From assembly GCA_024529925.1 (NCBI GenBank), contig JAFEUB010001051.1:248001-312000 (forward strand): a stretch of 64,000 nucleotides of DNA, given 5' to 3'. This stretch comes from Ophthalmolycus amberensis (taxonomy: Eukaryota; Chordata; Actinopteri; Perciformes; Zoarcidae). This document shows, one piece after another, positions 52,389-63,686 of this stretch. Position numbers and translations under genes: made by a program. The notes under the pieces are model-generated. The model ran no database searches. It was not told where the DNA came from and saw only the letters and a program-made list of their open reading frames with translations. Within the stretch, counting starts at the first letter, position 1. Each line of letters begins with the position of its first letter.

Positions 52389-55123
52389 GTGAGTGTTTGG
52401 ATAGGAGCTGCGCTTCAGCAGAGTGGCGCTGAGCTGTACACGCCCAGATACACATGCTCCAAAATACCCCTACACCCGGAGCTCTTAGAGGGATTCCCCC
52501 ACGATGCACCACTGGACTCAGATTATCTCCAAATCCACCGGCAGCTTAAAAGCTTCCTTACACTCAAATAGTTTAATTCCTCTATCTACTTGTGACACAA
52601 ACTTACTTTGATCAGAGTTGGGCACTACTCAGTAACAGCATAATAACACAACTGGCCTTTTTTTCTTCTTTTTTTTTGCAACAAGCACTAACAAATCAAG
52701 ATTTTAGTATTTCAATGTTGCTAAAAAAACATTAAATGTCATTTGTTATTGGTATTCACATGATGAATGTAGCTATTAATCAGTTGATTTGATCAAATGT
52801 ACAATTAAAATATATTACAGTAGATTTGATTCTTTCCAATTCATGCTGGTGATGGAGAGTGAGATAAACCCCACTGAGCATGAATGTGAATTGTTTCCTG
52901 CGATGGTTCCCAGGAGAAGACATTTTGTTATATATATCTGCAGACTGCAATTAAGTAGAGTCATAAATCCCTGCATCCCGGGATCAACTATAATAACAAT
53001 CTTCCTTGTGAAATGAATAATAATTGATTCCACACAGTATGAAGGCCAGCACAACATTTCAATGGTTCCTCGAAGTGAATCGTGTGACACCGTCATCCTT
53101 CCGGAGCGTCGGTGTTGTACGGCTGCCAGACTATCTGACTCATGTCCCCGAAAACCTTCGGTCAAATTTCTTGGACTCATTTCCGACCTTTGACCTGGAA
53201 CTAATTGCTAATTACTCACATCTGTCTGGTGCCTTTTCTGTCCTGGAAGTATGACACACTTACTGTATGGCGTAAAGGGGGAGAGCCGAAGAACAAGGGG
53301 AACATTCGATGACAAGTGACTATTCAGGTCTTTGAATCAAAGAAAGGGGTGAGAATGCAGACAGTGAGCCACACTGTTCATTTTCATTTCCATTATACTT
53401 GATTAAAGGGATTTTTAAATGAAGAGGTTTTAAATTAAAATTGGAGAGTTTTTTTTTCTCCTTCTCTGTGATTGATCTCTACCAACAATGGGATTTACTC
53501 CTCATAATTGGAAAAATGTAATCAAGTTAACTCCTTTGTTAATTCATTCAGACCTGATCTCATATTCCTTCCTGCTGTGCAACTACGCCAAGAGATTTTA
53601 AGTAAAGAAACACTTTCATCTTTCCACAGACCCTTTTATATCCCTGATGATCTCAACATGTGGTGCCGCTCACTTAACTTCTAACTTTGTTAGGAGGGAT
53701 ATAATTTAGTGTTTCGCAAACTCTCTTTCTGGGGACACATTAAACAGAAAAAAACCTTCACGACCCAATTCACAATAAGTCTTGTCTTTTAATCATGAAA
53801 AGAGCAAATTTGCGCGTAAATGAACATCCCTGGACATTTTCACTGCCATTTCCACATCAGCTTATATTATCGAACAGCTAAAGCAACCATGTCCAAGAGT
53901 TAATTGTTTGATAAATCGCTACTTTGTATCATGCTTGTGTTAATGACAGCATATACATATTGTAAATACTCATTGGATGACAATGTATTTAAGGTCAACC
54001 GTCCTTAGGAGATGGAGCAGAAACTATTTCAAGTTCAAATATTTGTGTATTTTTTGCAGTTTAATGGCCTCAGACCGACGCAGCTTTTGTTGTCCTCTGA
54101 CTTTTTCTGGCCTAGTTGTAGAGTAAAGAAGTCTAATTGTTTCACCAAGCGAAGCTATTTTCTAAATTAAGGGTCAGAGTGTCAGACCTTGAAAGTTAAA
54201 ATAGTTGGCATCCAATTATCAATGTCAGTTAGTCAATGAAATTGGTTTGGAGTGGAGGTCGGGTGTGTCTGGGGTCTTCTGCTGTTTTTCCCATTGCCTG
54301 ACACCATGTGTTAATACAGAGGTTTCCTTCAGTGTTCGTCCTCACTAAAACTTCTTTCGCCACTGTCGTCCTAATCTCTCCCTCTTTCCATTCTCGCTCA
54401 CAAAGAGAGAGGTTAACTGTTTGTTCAGCACTAAGCAGTCTCAGTCTGTCTCTGAGCTCCTAATTGCTTGTGATTGTTGACATTGTTGAGCGTACCCCCA
54501 CTACTCCGCTGGTAATAAGATATAGAGCCAGCCCTGGAGTATTGAAGTCTATTTTATTCGTCCACTTTCATGTTATTTTAGTCCCGCAAACAAGGATTCA
54601 CAATGGCAGAGCTTGTTAGGAAAGATGCAGGCGCGCCCGTGCTATCTACGTGTTAACAACGATTCGAGGAACTCCAGGGAAGTCCATCCTTAGCGGCATC
54701 CAAAAGCAGGATGGAGATGGCTCTATTCGTGAAGAATGGGGCAAACGCTTTGATAAGAAAAAACAAGGGAAACTGTGGCACAAATGTTGGGTTACACGTT
54801 CGACCGTTGTGTGTTGGTGAAAAGAGAAAGAAAAAGCCTTCAGAGATGGACAGACAGAGGCCGTGGTAAGAGGTAACAATAAACTTCTGTCCTTCCCTTG
54901 CAGATTCCATTTCAAAGGCATATTTTTAGACTGATTACGAGCTGAAAACTCTGTATAACTTTCAGAAAATTAACCTGTTTCATTCAACTGTGGGTTTTAG
55001 AAGTGCAGGGCATTAGCATTTTCAGAAAGTGTTGACGTACACTGTAAAACCTACTAAAGCTGCTTTTTGTACAGAAATTGATGTCTTTGGTTTTTTACAA
55101 TTTGCACTCTGAGTCATCGCTGA

Positions 55124-55800
55124 ATGTTGTCTTGCAGGGATGAAAGTGAAACCTCTGTGACCCCCCCACTCAAAACATTCAGTGAATGTAACCATGAAAA
55201 AGGCGAGATGCTTCAGAAGGCAGTTAAATGCCTACCACATCAAAGTCTGCAAAACTGCACTTTGATGCACGCGGTCCCTGAGTACTCAAGGTTGCATCGT
55301 GATGACTTCCACACGGATCCACCAGCCAGAACAGGAGCTAGCATCTCAAGACATGGCTCAGATCTAATATTTATCCTCCATATTACTTCTAAAAACAGAC
55401 GGCACCAGCTCAGATTTGCTTCTCCAAATATTGTGACGACAGTAATATTGACGAAGCAATCTCAAGGTCCATTTAGTAGCTGTTGTGGATCAAATCACAT
55501 GATCTTCATCAGGCAGATGGAGTTTTCCCAGATTTCATGGAAATGTAGCCGTGTACAAAACCATCTCACCCATTGCATGACCTTCTGAGCATTTGATCAC
55601 ATTGCATGACCTTCATCAGCAGATGGTGTCTCCGCAGTTGCCATGGAATGAAATGTTCAAATTTCAATATCGGAATCTTCGAAAAAGCTGCATAACGGCT
55701 ACTAAATTTACCCAGACGAGCCTTTTTTGGCTGTTTTGTCAGGAGCTAATTCCGGGTTACAAGAATGAAACTTTGAAACTCAAGTAAAACTGGTACAGAT
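55124..55800. repeat. Repeat-like segment with internal duplication
   Basis: CATTGCATGACCTT recurs exactly at 55571-55584 and 55600-55613. A longer imperfect duplicate centred on CTTCATCAG(G)CAGATGG covers 55496-55547 and 55600-55653. A 154-codon frame crosses it but shows no domain. The make-up suggests an old interspersed repeat of unknown family. Confidence 0.35.
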
Positions 55801-55919
55801 TAAGCCAGATTCTGGCCCCAAATTGGTCGCCTCCCACTACTTTTAGGAATAGGGCAGAATATGTCCCAGATTAGATGGTTTGATGTGCATCATGATACCT
55901 GATTCATTGCCTGAATCAA

Positions 55920-56440
55920 TGCAAATTTGGTCATCCGATCATGCCAGGACGCATTAACTGTACCGTAGGTCTCAAATGTACGTATATCGGATCTTGCGCA
56001 CATATGGATCCTATCAGTTAGACCACATGTCAAGGTAGCCTAGCGCGCGTTGACTTCCGATCTCAGTGAGGTGTGGACAGCATGTGGGCACAATCCGGAC
56101 AATTTATCAAATGTATAGGTCTCCATCATCTCCCCCCCCGAAAGTAAAGGGAAGAGAGGAGGAAATCTGGGGCTGGAGCACAGCTGAGTTACTGCTGAGG
56201 AACACCCATCATCCCCTTATGTTGCCCTGTCAAAGTAAAAGCTTTTAAATGACAAAATATTGTGTCCGATATTGTGTCCGATCACTATTCGATCTGGCAG
56301 GTCTCATTGAAGTGACAATTGTGGACTCACATATATGGACATAGCTGAGATACGATCTGGTGCACCCGATCACAAGTGTCACATTTAAGAAACAAGCTCA
56401 ACCACGGCCAAAGTTGTTCTCCGACAATCTGTTGAATTTC
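55920..56440. repeat. Repeat-like segment rich in TCCGA / ATCGGA
   Basis: TCCGA or its complement recurs at about 55935, 55987, 56058, 56265, 56277 and 56420, including a tandem ATTGTGTCCGAT (56259-56270 and 56271-56282). CpG-containing words at this density in AT-rich surroundings suggest a degenerate non-autonomous DNA transposon. No terminal inverted repeats were found. Confidence 0.3.
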
Positions 56441-57248
56441 AAGCACGTCAGAAATTCTGGTCGGCTGTTTTGCAGTTTGACCAGTTCCACCAGTTCCACG
56501 GTCCAATTTCCCCTCATGGCTGATGACAAAGGATCCGTTATAAACTGTAGTGAGCTTGTTTCATTATTATTGGAGTGTTTCACATGTTGTGGCTTAAACT
56601 GTAGTCTTGAGACGGACCAGACTGTTTGCATCTTCCAGACATCTGCTGCTCCATGTTTTTCTTGTTTTCTTGCATTTTTCTCTTTGGTTAGGATGTGGTC
56701 GTGTTTCAATCATTTTTTTGGAATTGTCACTGGGTAAAACCGACTGGGGGTTCCTTGCTTTCTTTTTTTTTTGTGTGAGCTCCATGTTTGTCAGCTGATC
56801 CGTACAGTGTGAGCTTAAAAATCACAGGTTCTGGCTGCGCAGAAAGGCCCATTGAAACGTGTAGTTTGGGTTCACATAACATCCAAGATGAAATGTTTGC
56901 CCAGCTTAAAGTCATATTCATATTTAATTCAATTATTTGTAGCTTAACAGCCCCTGGTGTCCGCTTCTCTTAAAAATATATCACCTCTTAGAAATGTTTC
57001 ACTTCTGTAGTAAAAACAGCGAACGTACAATAAAGCGGTGGTCATAATGAGGAACCGGTACAGCAGCGTGAGGTGCGAGGCTCCCTCTGTGTGAGTTTGA
57101 CCCCCAGCTTGTCTCCGGGGTGTTGGAGACTGAGCTCAGGTATGTCCGCTGTGAGCACCTGTAATGACAACGCCGAGGTCAGTCCTCGAACCCCCGGTTC
57201 CTCCTTAATGGAATAATGACCAGGACGCGAGAAGCCCTGTCTATCATG

Positions 57249-57265
57249 CCCCCCCCCCCCCCCCC
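57249..57265. repeat. Poly-C run (17)
   Basis: Seventeen consecutive C. Confidence 0.95.
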
Positions 57266-57377
57266 AAGCCAACACACACAATTAGAGCTGGCGTGTTTTC
57301 TCTCCCTCCCCGCCGCTCCGTGAGAGGGGATTTCCAGATGTTCATCATAAAGCGCCATGTATTTTCCAAAGACTCAC

Positions 57378-57462
57378 TCTCTGTCTGCGGCAATGAAATA
57401 AATTTGTGCTGTTGGGTTGCAGCACCAATGAGCATGACCACACAGAAGAGTGTGAGCGCCAT
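57378..57462 (-). other. Possible minus-strand first exon with signal-peptide-like start
   Basis: On the minus strand an ATG at 57462 has A at -3 and G at +4, a good Kozak context. It begins MALTLFCVVMLIGAA, a typical short N-terminus plus hydrophobic core. After 28 codons a GTGAGT donor-like site follows (57372-57377 on the + strand). The frame stays open to 57244, ending in a poly-C (G on this strand) run. A second minus-strand piece at 57050-57170 follows a TTACAG acceptor-like site and contains PELSLQHPGDK, loosely immunoglobulin-V-like. Joining in phase 1 gives an early stop, so this may be a decayed gene or chance. I recognise no family with confidence. Confidence 0.15.
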
Positions 57463-60020
57463 GCTGGTACCTTGGATCAAACGCAGCAACGGCAGCCTGT
57501 AAAGCCCTTGTTTATGTGAATTCCTTTGATTTTTACTATCGCTCTATCTGCTGCTACCAGGCTACATGGGTCCGCAAGCATTTGTTGTGTTTATGGAATC
57601 TCGGGCTCCTGTGAATGTGGTGCTCTGGGTTTCTGGGAGTGCAGCTCACTCCTTCCTATGAGATCGCGTGAAGACTGAGCCGCTTTTAGCAGCAGTCACT
57701 TGACTTCCCAGGGCTTGAGAGTTAAGACAACAAAGCTCTGTGCCATGACAGTGTGTGAGTCCCTGTGAAGCCAGTCACTCTCATACATGGAGTGTGTTGT
57801 GTGACGCTGCCAAGCAGGGCTGCATGTATATCTTTTAACAAAGCAATTTTGTCCATAATTCCACGTACTTGCAAGTGAATGAGCATTTTAACAGTTTGAC
57901 CACTCAGATCGTGCAGAAGAGGACCATAACATACTGTACAAAAAGAGAAAAAAAAAGCAGCAGGGAAATCCTTTAGCCTCTCTTGATTATATCTAGGAGG
58001 CTTTTTATCATAGGTGCTGAGAGGATTCGTCTTTCTACGAGATGCGTCTTGAACACGTGGACTATGTCATTGTCGTCTTGCTACCGTCTACACAGATGTA
58101 CGCATCGCCTGCACACTAAATATGCTTTAATACCAAACCTGTGTGTTTGTGTTCTCAGATAAGATAGAGAGCAGCGGGAGGAGAGGAGAACAAAGCGATT
58201 ACACTTCTCTTACATCGACATCATAGTACATTTCAGCACTATTACCCCACACATTCATCCACAAAGATAGCTTCACGACAAAGAGATAAGACTTGAACAT
58301 TTCGTTATGCCATTCGTGCATGCTGTGGAGTCCTGAAGTGATCTAGAGATAACCAGCCCGACCTCCCAGCCACCATGGTTTCCTGGTCTAGGGGACCGGG
58401 GAAATGGCAGACCACACCGCTCGCTCTCAGATGCATACTACGCCCGGAGTCACACACCCCGGCGACCACAAACGGACTGGGCTTGCTGATAATAAATTGT
58501 CGGAATTGGGTTCGAGGACTTAAAGAGAGGATCATTATCCAACTGGCCCTTTTTTTTTTTGTCAGGATGTAATGTTTCGCTAACCATTCTCTCACTTTGG
58601 TCTCGCTCTGTCTGCCCATTAGCAACTTAAATGTCTTCCATATGTCTGTTTGTGTACAGCAGGGCTGCTTTCTCAAAACTGTTCCCTATGCGGTGCGCTA
58701 CAAAACACAAAGCATCATGAGGAGAGTGGGCGGTAAAGCCACATGTGAGTGCTGACCCATCGCAGCAACCTGCTTTGATATCTGAAAGGTCTGACCAGCT
58801 CTGAACCAAGAAATATTACACCTTGGAACTTTTAAAGCTAAACGTCTTCCCAGCTGCTTTCCTGGTCCCGGATTTTTGATAGCTGCAAATAATTTTCATA
58901 ATTGCGACCCCCCCCCCCCGACTCACCGTCTGTGAATGCTCTTGTTTAAACAGGTGATTCCTTTTCTTTTTTTTCTCCCTGCCTAGTCTGCGACACCACC
59001 AAGGACGCAGGGGAGCGATAAAAAGCGTGCCGCATTGACATCATTTTTCACATTACTGGATAAAAAGGAACACGGACGTCTCTTTGATTCGATTTTAACA
59101 AATGTCATGTTTTATATGGCATTGTATTCCGGGCCTAACATGGAATGATCTGATTCTCCTCCCCTGGATAATGACATTACGCTGACAGATTTTCTCTCCT
59201 GGCTATTTCTCATGCATTTCTGTTGGCATAGGCGTCACCCGCCTCAACCCTCCGGTTTCTCAACCGACGTGTCAAGCACCTCCGGATTCCTCACCACTTC
59301 CTTTCAAATCGCATTAAAAACTTTCAGTGTGCGTGACTAATTATTTTCTCACCACCACATTTGGCCCCAGTAAAATAAGTTCTCCTTTCCCCCTCACTGT
59401 TCATCTGATATTCGTTTATGTGCTCCACACGTTCTGAGTTGCGGGGAACGTGTTGTTGCAGCGAAACCTGAAACATACGAGTCCAATTCACTTCACGTGG
59501 AATACTATTATTTTTTAGGACTTGGAGTGCTCGAGAAAGGACTTCTTATTGGCGCTGAGCGAAATGTAATTGCGCTGTTATTGCAGCTGTCCAAGTGAGG
59601 AGGAAAGCAGCCATTTCGACGGCACAAGATGTTTCCAAGAAGACAGTTTTGCTGACAGCCTTCCCATCCGCCAACTCACCTCGTCCGCATCAATCCAATC
59701 TGTCGTGTACTATTACCGCTCCTTTACGCAGATGTTTCACATGTCAGACAACTCTGTTCAGCTTTTAAAAACACTTAAAAGTGTGAAAACTGTTGGTTAA
59801 TATCTCCTTTATGCACACTAACCGTCCACACCTGCCTACCACATTACCGTCCGAGCCTTATGAAAACTGACACTTGGTCAAGCCCCGCTAGCAACACCTC
59901 CTCAGCTCGCCTCTGTTTAATTGGCTTGTCATGTTCTTTCATCAGCCAGCTCGTTAGCGGTGTGCTAGTGTTGAGGGAGATGATATCTCCATGTCAACCC
60001 CGCCGATGATCAGACAACAA

Positions 60021-60046
60021 ACACACACACACACACACACACACAC
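60021..60046. repeat. (AC)13 microsatellite
   Basis: Perfect AC tract in the A/B intron. Confidence 0.95.
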
Positions 60047-61219
60047 TGGCGCAGGTTAGTGGTGTGTAGTCAAGTCACACGCAAATCTGTGAAATGAAGC
60101 AGTGGCTGGTGATACTCATCTATATTTTACGTCTTCAGCATACTAGTGTTCAGAAATACACTGCATATGTTGAGCAGAATATCACAGAGAGTGGAGAGAG
60201 TAGTTAGCATGAGCAGAGGATTGTAAGATCCAAAGGCAAAGGGCCAGCAGTAAGGTGGCCAAGTCCGTAGATTGATTCTGAGACATGCTTTCTAAATCCA
60301 ACAAAGGAGCACGTACGTAGCTCCAAAATCATTGATGCATGAATTGAATCTGTCAGAGATAAGGACATTAAAGTCATTTAACCACATCTACCAAAAATGC
60401 ATTGTACCCTCAGTAGACCTGAGAGCTAGATTATCCTGCACAACCTATTTAAAACATTGCTTTGGAGTGGCTCTCGTCTTATTTCTCAGATAGGACCTTA
60501 TAGGTGAATTTGCCTTGGGACCCATTTTATTCCCCATACATGCTGCCACTCGGGGAGATTATCAGCAGTTTAAGCAACATCTGCTATCATTTGTACGAGA
60601 ATGACACCCAGTTGTATTTTGCATTTTAACCGGATGAGCGTCGTGAAATTTCTCGGCAAAGAACTTTTTTTTAATGCAATTAGGAACCGGATGGCAAATG
60701 ATTTTCTGCAGTAAAGTGCAGATGAAAGTGAGGTTCCACTGACCTTTACTCAGCTGTGAAGACACTGTGAGATGTGTTGGAATGACTTGTCAGGAATTTA
60801 TTTTAAGTTAAGTGTTGATTAACTTTTAAAGTTAAACATAACCCACAATACAACACTCATTATGCAACACTATATGCACCGGTACAATTCAGAGAGAACA
60901 TCTGCTGTTAAATGTAAATGTCAAGTCCTCAAAGACAACCCCAGTACGGTTGGTTATTTTAGACCTTTGCTTTCATTGATGGAGGCCTCGTTCTGGAGTA
61001 AGAATGCTCGACTAAACCAAGGATTTGTAATAGATCATATTTCAGTGAATTACACCTTTTAAAAGGTATCTGGGGACTTTTCATCCACTGACACAGGTGC
61101 ATTGTCATGATGAAATCACACCTCCGAACTACCTGTTCCCTGAACGTATAGCCCAACACACAGGGGGCATCACACTGACAAACCACCTGCTGCGCTGAGG
61201 GACATATCTTCCATCATCT

Positions 61220-61221
<2 letters not shown>

Positions 61222-61277
<56 letters not shown>
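61222..61277. repeat. (GT)28 microsatellite upstream of exon B
   Basis: Perfect GT tract of 56 bases ending 113 bases before exon B. In the pre-mRNA this is a long UG repeat, a known binding target of TDP-43 and CELF-type proteins. Confidence 0.97.
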
Positions 61278-61282
<5 letters not shown>

Positions 61283-61340
61283 CTGCTTCCAGATTTGTGT
61301 CCAACGACAGTAGAAGAAACCAAAATGGTCGATATTTCTG

Positions 61341-61390
61341 TGTCTTAACTGTGCATATCTTTGACTCGTGTCATGTGGTGGATGTTACAG
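61341..61390 (+). promoter_or_regulatory. pard3: Branch-point region and acceptor of exon B
   Basis: CTTAAC with a candidate branch A at 61348 lies 43 bases before the exon, and TTGAC (A at 61364) lies 27 bases before it. The stretch between these and TTACAG is rich in G and A, so the polypyrimidine tract is weak. A more pyrimidine-rich AG sits upstream at 61291-61292 (CTGCTTCCAG), but reading from there hits an in-frame TAG after six codons. Confidence 0.6.
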
Positions 61391-61506
61391 GTGAGCAATG
61401 GGATGGAGGCGCCAAGCGGGCGCCATTCGGTTACAATTGAGACTCAGCAGCAGGAGGACAGAGATGGTTTCCAACAAGCACAGAGACAGTACAACTCCCT
61501 GCCACG
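61391..61506 (+). CDS. pard3: pard3 internal coding exon B (PAR-3 C-terminal region)
   Basis: This exon gives 38 codons plus two bases (CG) of a split arginine codon. The translation starts VSNGMEAP, then SGRHSVTIE, a Gln-rich acidic stretch (QQQEDRDGF), and QQAQRQYNSLPR. Mammalian PARD3, from memory, follows its exon-A tryptophan with eight residues, then SGRHSVSVE and later QQAQRQYSSLPR. The same eight-residue spacing here fixes the acceptor at 61390 (TTACAG) in phase 0. The fish exon is a few residues shorter than human in the Gln-rich middle. The donor is ACG|GTGAGA at 61507, phase 2. There is no strong polypyrimidine tract before the acceptor; branch-point-like CTTAAC (61344-61349) and TTGAC (61361-61365) are present. 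The exon begins with GTGAGC, itself a donor consensus. The next exon, expected to encode the PAR-3 C-terminus, was not found. Confidence 0.92.
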
Positions 61507-61875
61507 GTGAGACCTCGCCTCCCTTCTGTCTCCGTCCTCCTCTCTCCCTCCCCTTCTCTGTGACTTATCACGTTCTTCTCCCTGCCCTTTCTCAACCTCT
61601 TCGTTTGACTTTTTTCTTTTTCGATTTCCATCACTTTCGTTCCCCTCATATTTGTCCCTTTACCCGCCTCCCTCTACACTTCCTTTAATGTATCTCTTTG
61701 GTTCCAAAGTCAATCACACCACAAAGCCACTTTCAACTCATCTCCAGACATTTAAATGATTCTGAGCAAAACTCTTTGAATGGAATCATTTAATGTGATC
61801 ACTTGGAGTTGTTTGACTGATATATACTTCCATTAAGTCAATGTTGACCCTGAGGACGTGGTGACTTTGTCACAG

Positions 61876-62053
61876 GCACCACCCTCTCCGAACTCCTCCA
61901 GTGTAGTGAATGGGAGCTCCAGTATCATGCTTTTAAAAGGGAATTTTCTCTCGCCTTACACAGCTCGAGTTCAGAGCTACAACCGCTGCTCTTCATCTTC
62001 TCCATCTTCCTGTTTCGATTCTTTCGCATATTTTTCAAAGAGATGCCAATAAA
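61876..62053 (+). other. pard3: Possible alternative polyadenylated end exon
   Basis: A GTCACAG acceptor-like site at 61875 is followed by AATAAA at 62048-62053. Joined to exon B in phase 2 the frame would add about ten residues and stop at a TAG. This is weak positional evidence only; no transcript is implied. Confidence 0.12.
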
Positions 62054-62487
62054 GCTTACCGTATCTTACATCTGGAGGCGTAGGGGGAGGGAGAGTTTAG
62101 TGTGGGTATTTGCATTTCCTGACTTCGCTCTCGATGTGTGCGTTTGTGCCGCTACCAATCCGCTGAAGCTCTCTAATCGCACTTTAGTCGATGCAAATTA
62201 CAAAGCCAACCAGTGCCGGTGGACAAGTTCTACGTTTTAAGTCTTACATCCTTAAAGAGAAAGTCACCAAAGACAGAAATTCTGTACTTTGATTGACTGA
62301 CAGATTTAAATATATAAAATAAACATAATTTCCTCTCTGTGTCAAATATTTCCACATAGAAAACAATCCAGTTTTTTGTTTTTTTTGCATTGTGAAATGT
62401 ACAGTGTGTTCTAAAATGTTGAAAGTGAAGTCTGATTTATTTAACTTTGGCTGCCTTGCCAGTTTAAACAAAGACAGAACAATTAAA

Positions 62488-62510
62488 GTGTGTGTGTGTG
62501 TGTGTGTGTG
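62488..62510. repeat. (GT)11 microsatellite
   Basis: Perfect GT tract about 1 kb after exon B. Confidence 0.95.
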
Positions 62511-63390
62511 GTCTTTTCATTTTCCTGGCCAGAGTAACTGTGCTCTCCTGTGATTTGAATCTCCCCCTTGCACAAACAGCAATCATTTCCTTCATAGCCC
62601 TCCTCCATCGCTCTGCTGTCTCTGAACAGTCACGGCCGGGTCGATTAAAAACATGTTCCTGTCCATGGCTATGGATTTTGCGGTCCACATGGACGCATAA
62701 TCAATGCGGTCCTGCGGAAGCCGGGCCGATCCGTGCATCCCCTACATAGGTGTTATCTGCTGGCATCTCATGTGATGTGACAGTTGCCCCCCTGGCCCTC
62801 CCCTCTCTCGCTGACTTCCCTCTCTTGGGAAAGTTGGTCTGGTCGGCCAAAAGGGCCCGGCGAGGATGGCCTTTGATATGCATTCCTCTCATAATCTCAT
62901 AGCGTCTTTTGGCAGAGAGTCGCATGAGCTCAGGCTTGACGTTTGACCCCGACTGAGGCTTTTCAGAGCTCGTGCCTCGGCGCGGCCCCTCATTAAAGAG
63001 CTGAAGTCGTACATCCCCAGATTAATAGCCACGATTCCCTCTAACTCCATCCACCTCTCTTTTGGAAACCCCTTCACCCTGTCTTTCTCTTCCAAAACAG
63101 GCATCTTGAGCAGTCAGCCAAAAAAAGGGGACATTCCCTCCCAAAGAAAAAAAAACAACCTCCCTCCCAAAGAGCTTCTAGAAGAAGCCATGGTAGCTGG
63201 TTATCTGATGACGGCCAGGCTTAGCCGGCTGTCTGGGATCTGAGGATTGGAAGAGCACTAATGAAGGCTTGTTGTCGGAGCAGGATTAGTGGTGACAGGC
63301 AGTGGAGGGGCGAGAGGGGACCGGAGAGTGTGTTAGTAGGAAAGAGAGACCGCTGATTAGCCTGAAAGGGACACACTCGCGCACAAAAAT

Positions 63391-63409
63391 ACACACACAC
63401 ACACACACA
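63391..63409. repeat. (AC)9 microsatellite
   Basis: Perfect AC tract, complementary to the (GT)28 tract on the other side of exon B. Confidence 0.93.
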
Positions 63410-63666
63410 TGAATGCGGTCAAGATAAGGTTCTTAAATCTGGCCTGAGCAAACTGCCAGTATAGCCCCTCCATCTACCCATGCAGCTCTGGCAGTTCGCA
63501 GCCAAAACAACATCATTCCGCGCTATTACGAAAACATTATTCCAGGTTTATAGTCTATTTATTTGTGCAATGTAGCAGCGATTGTTCCACTGCCCGTTTC
63601 ATGCCGTTTTGTTTTTTCGTTCCCCTAATCATTTTGTGTCCGTGCATGCGTGTGTGTGCTCTCTCT

Positions 63667-63686
63667 TCCTCCTCCTCCTCCTCCTC
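63667..63686. repeat. (TCC)n trinucleotide repeat
   Basis: About six to seven TCC units. Confidence 0.92.

Larger units (their letters stand above)
52389..61390 (+). other. pard3: pard3 intron between exons A and B (9,002 bases, phase 0)
   Basis: The intron starts GTGAGTG and ends TTACAG. 52389-52571 stays open in the exon-A frame. 52600-55100 is AT-rich with nothing recognisable. 55100-57000 looks repeat-derived. 57240-57490 carries a small minus-strand frame. 57500-61200 is unremarkable apart from a poly-C near 58909 and two dinucleotide tracts. Confidence 0.85.

Noticed and set aside
52275..52571. Independent 98-codon gene starting at ATG 52275
   Set aside because: The first 38 codons after the ATG are pard3 exon A with a strong acceptor and donor; the ATG is internal and the rest is intron read-through.
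61398..61688. 96-codon frame overlapping exon B
   Set aside because: It is in another frame; the exon B frame is the one that matches PARD3.
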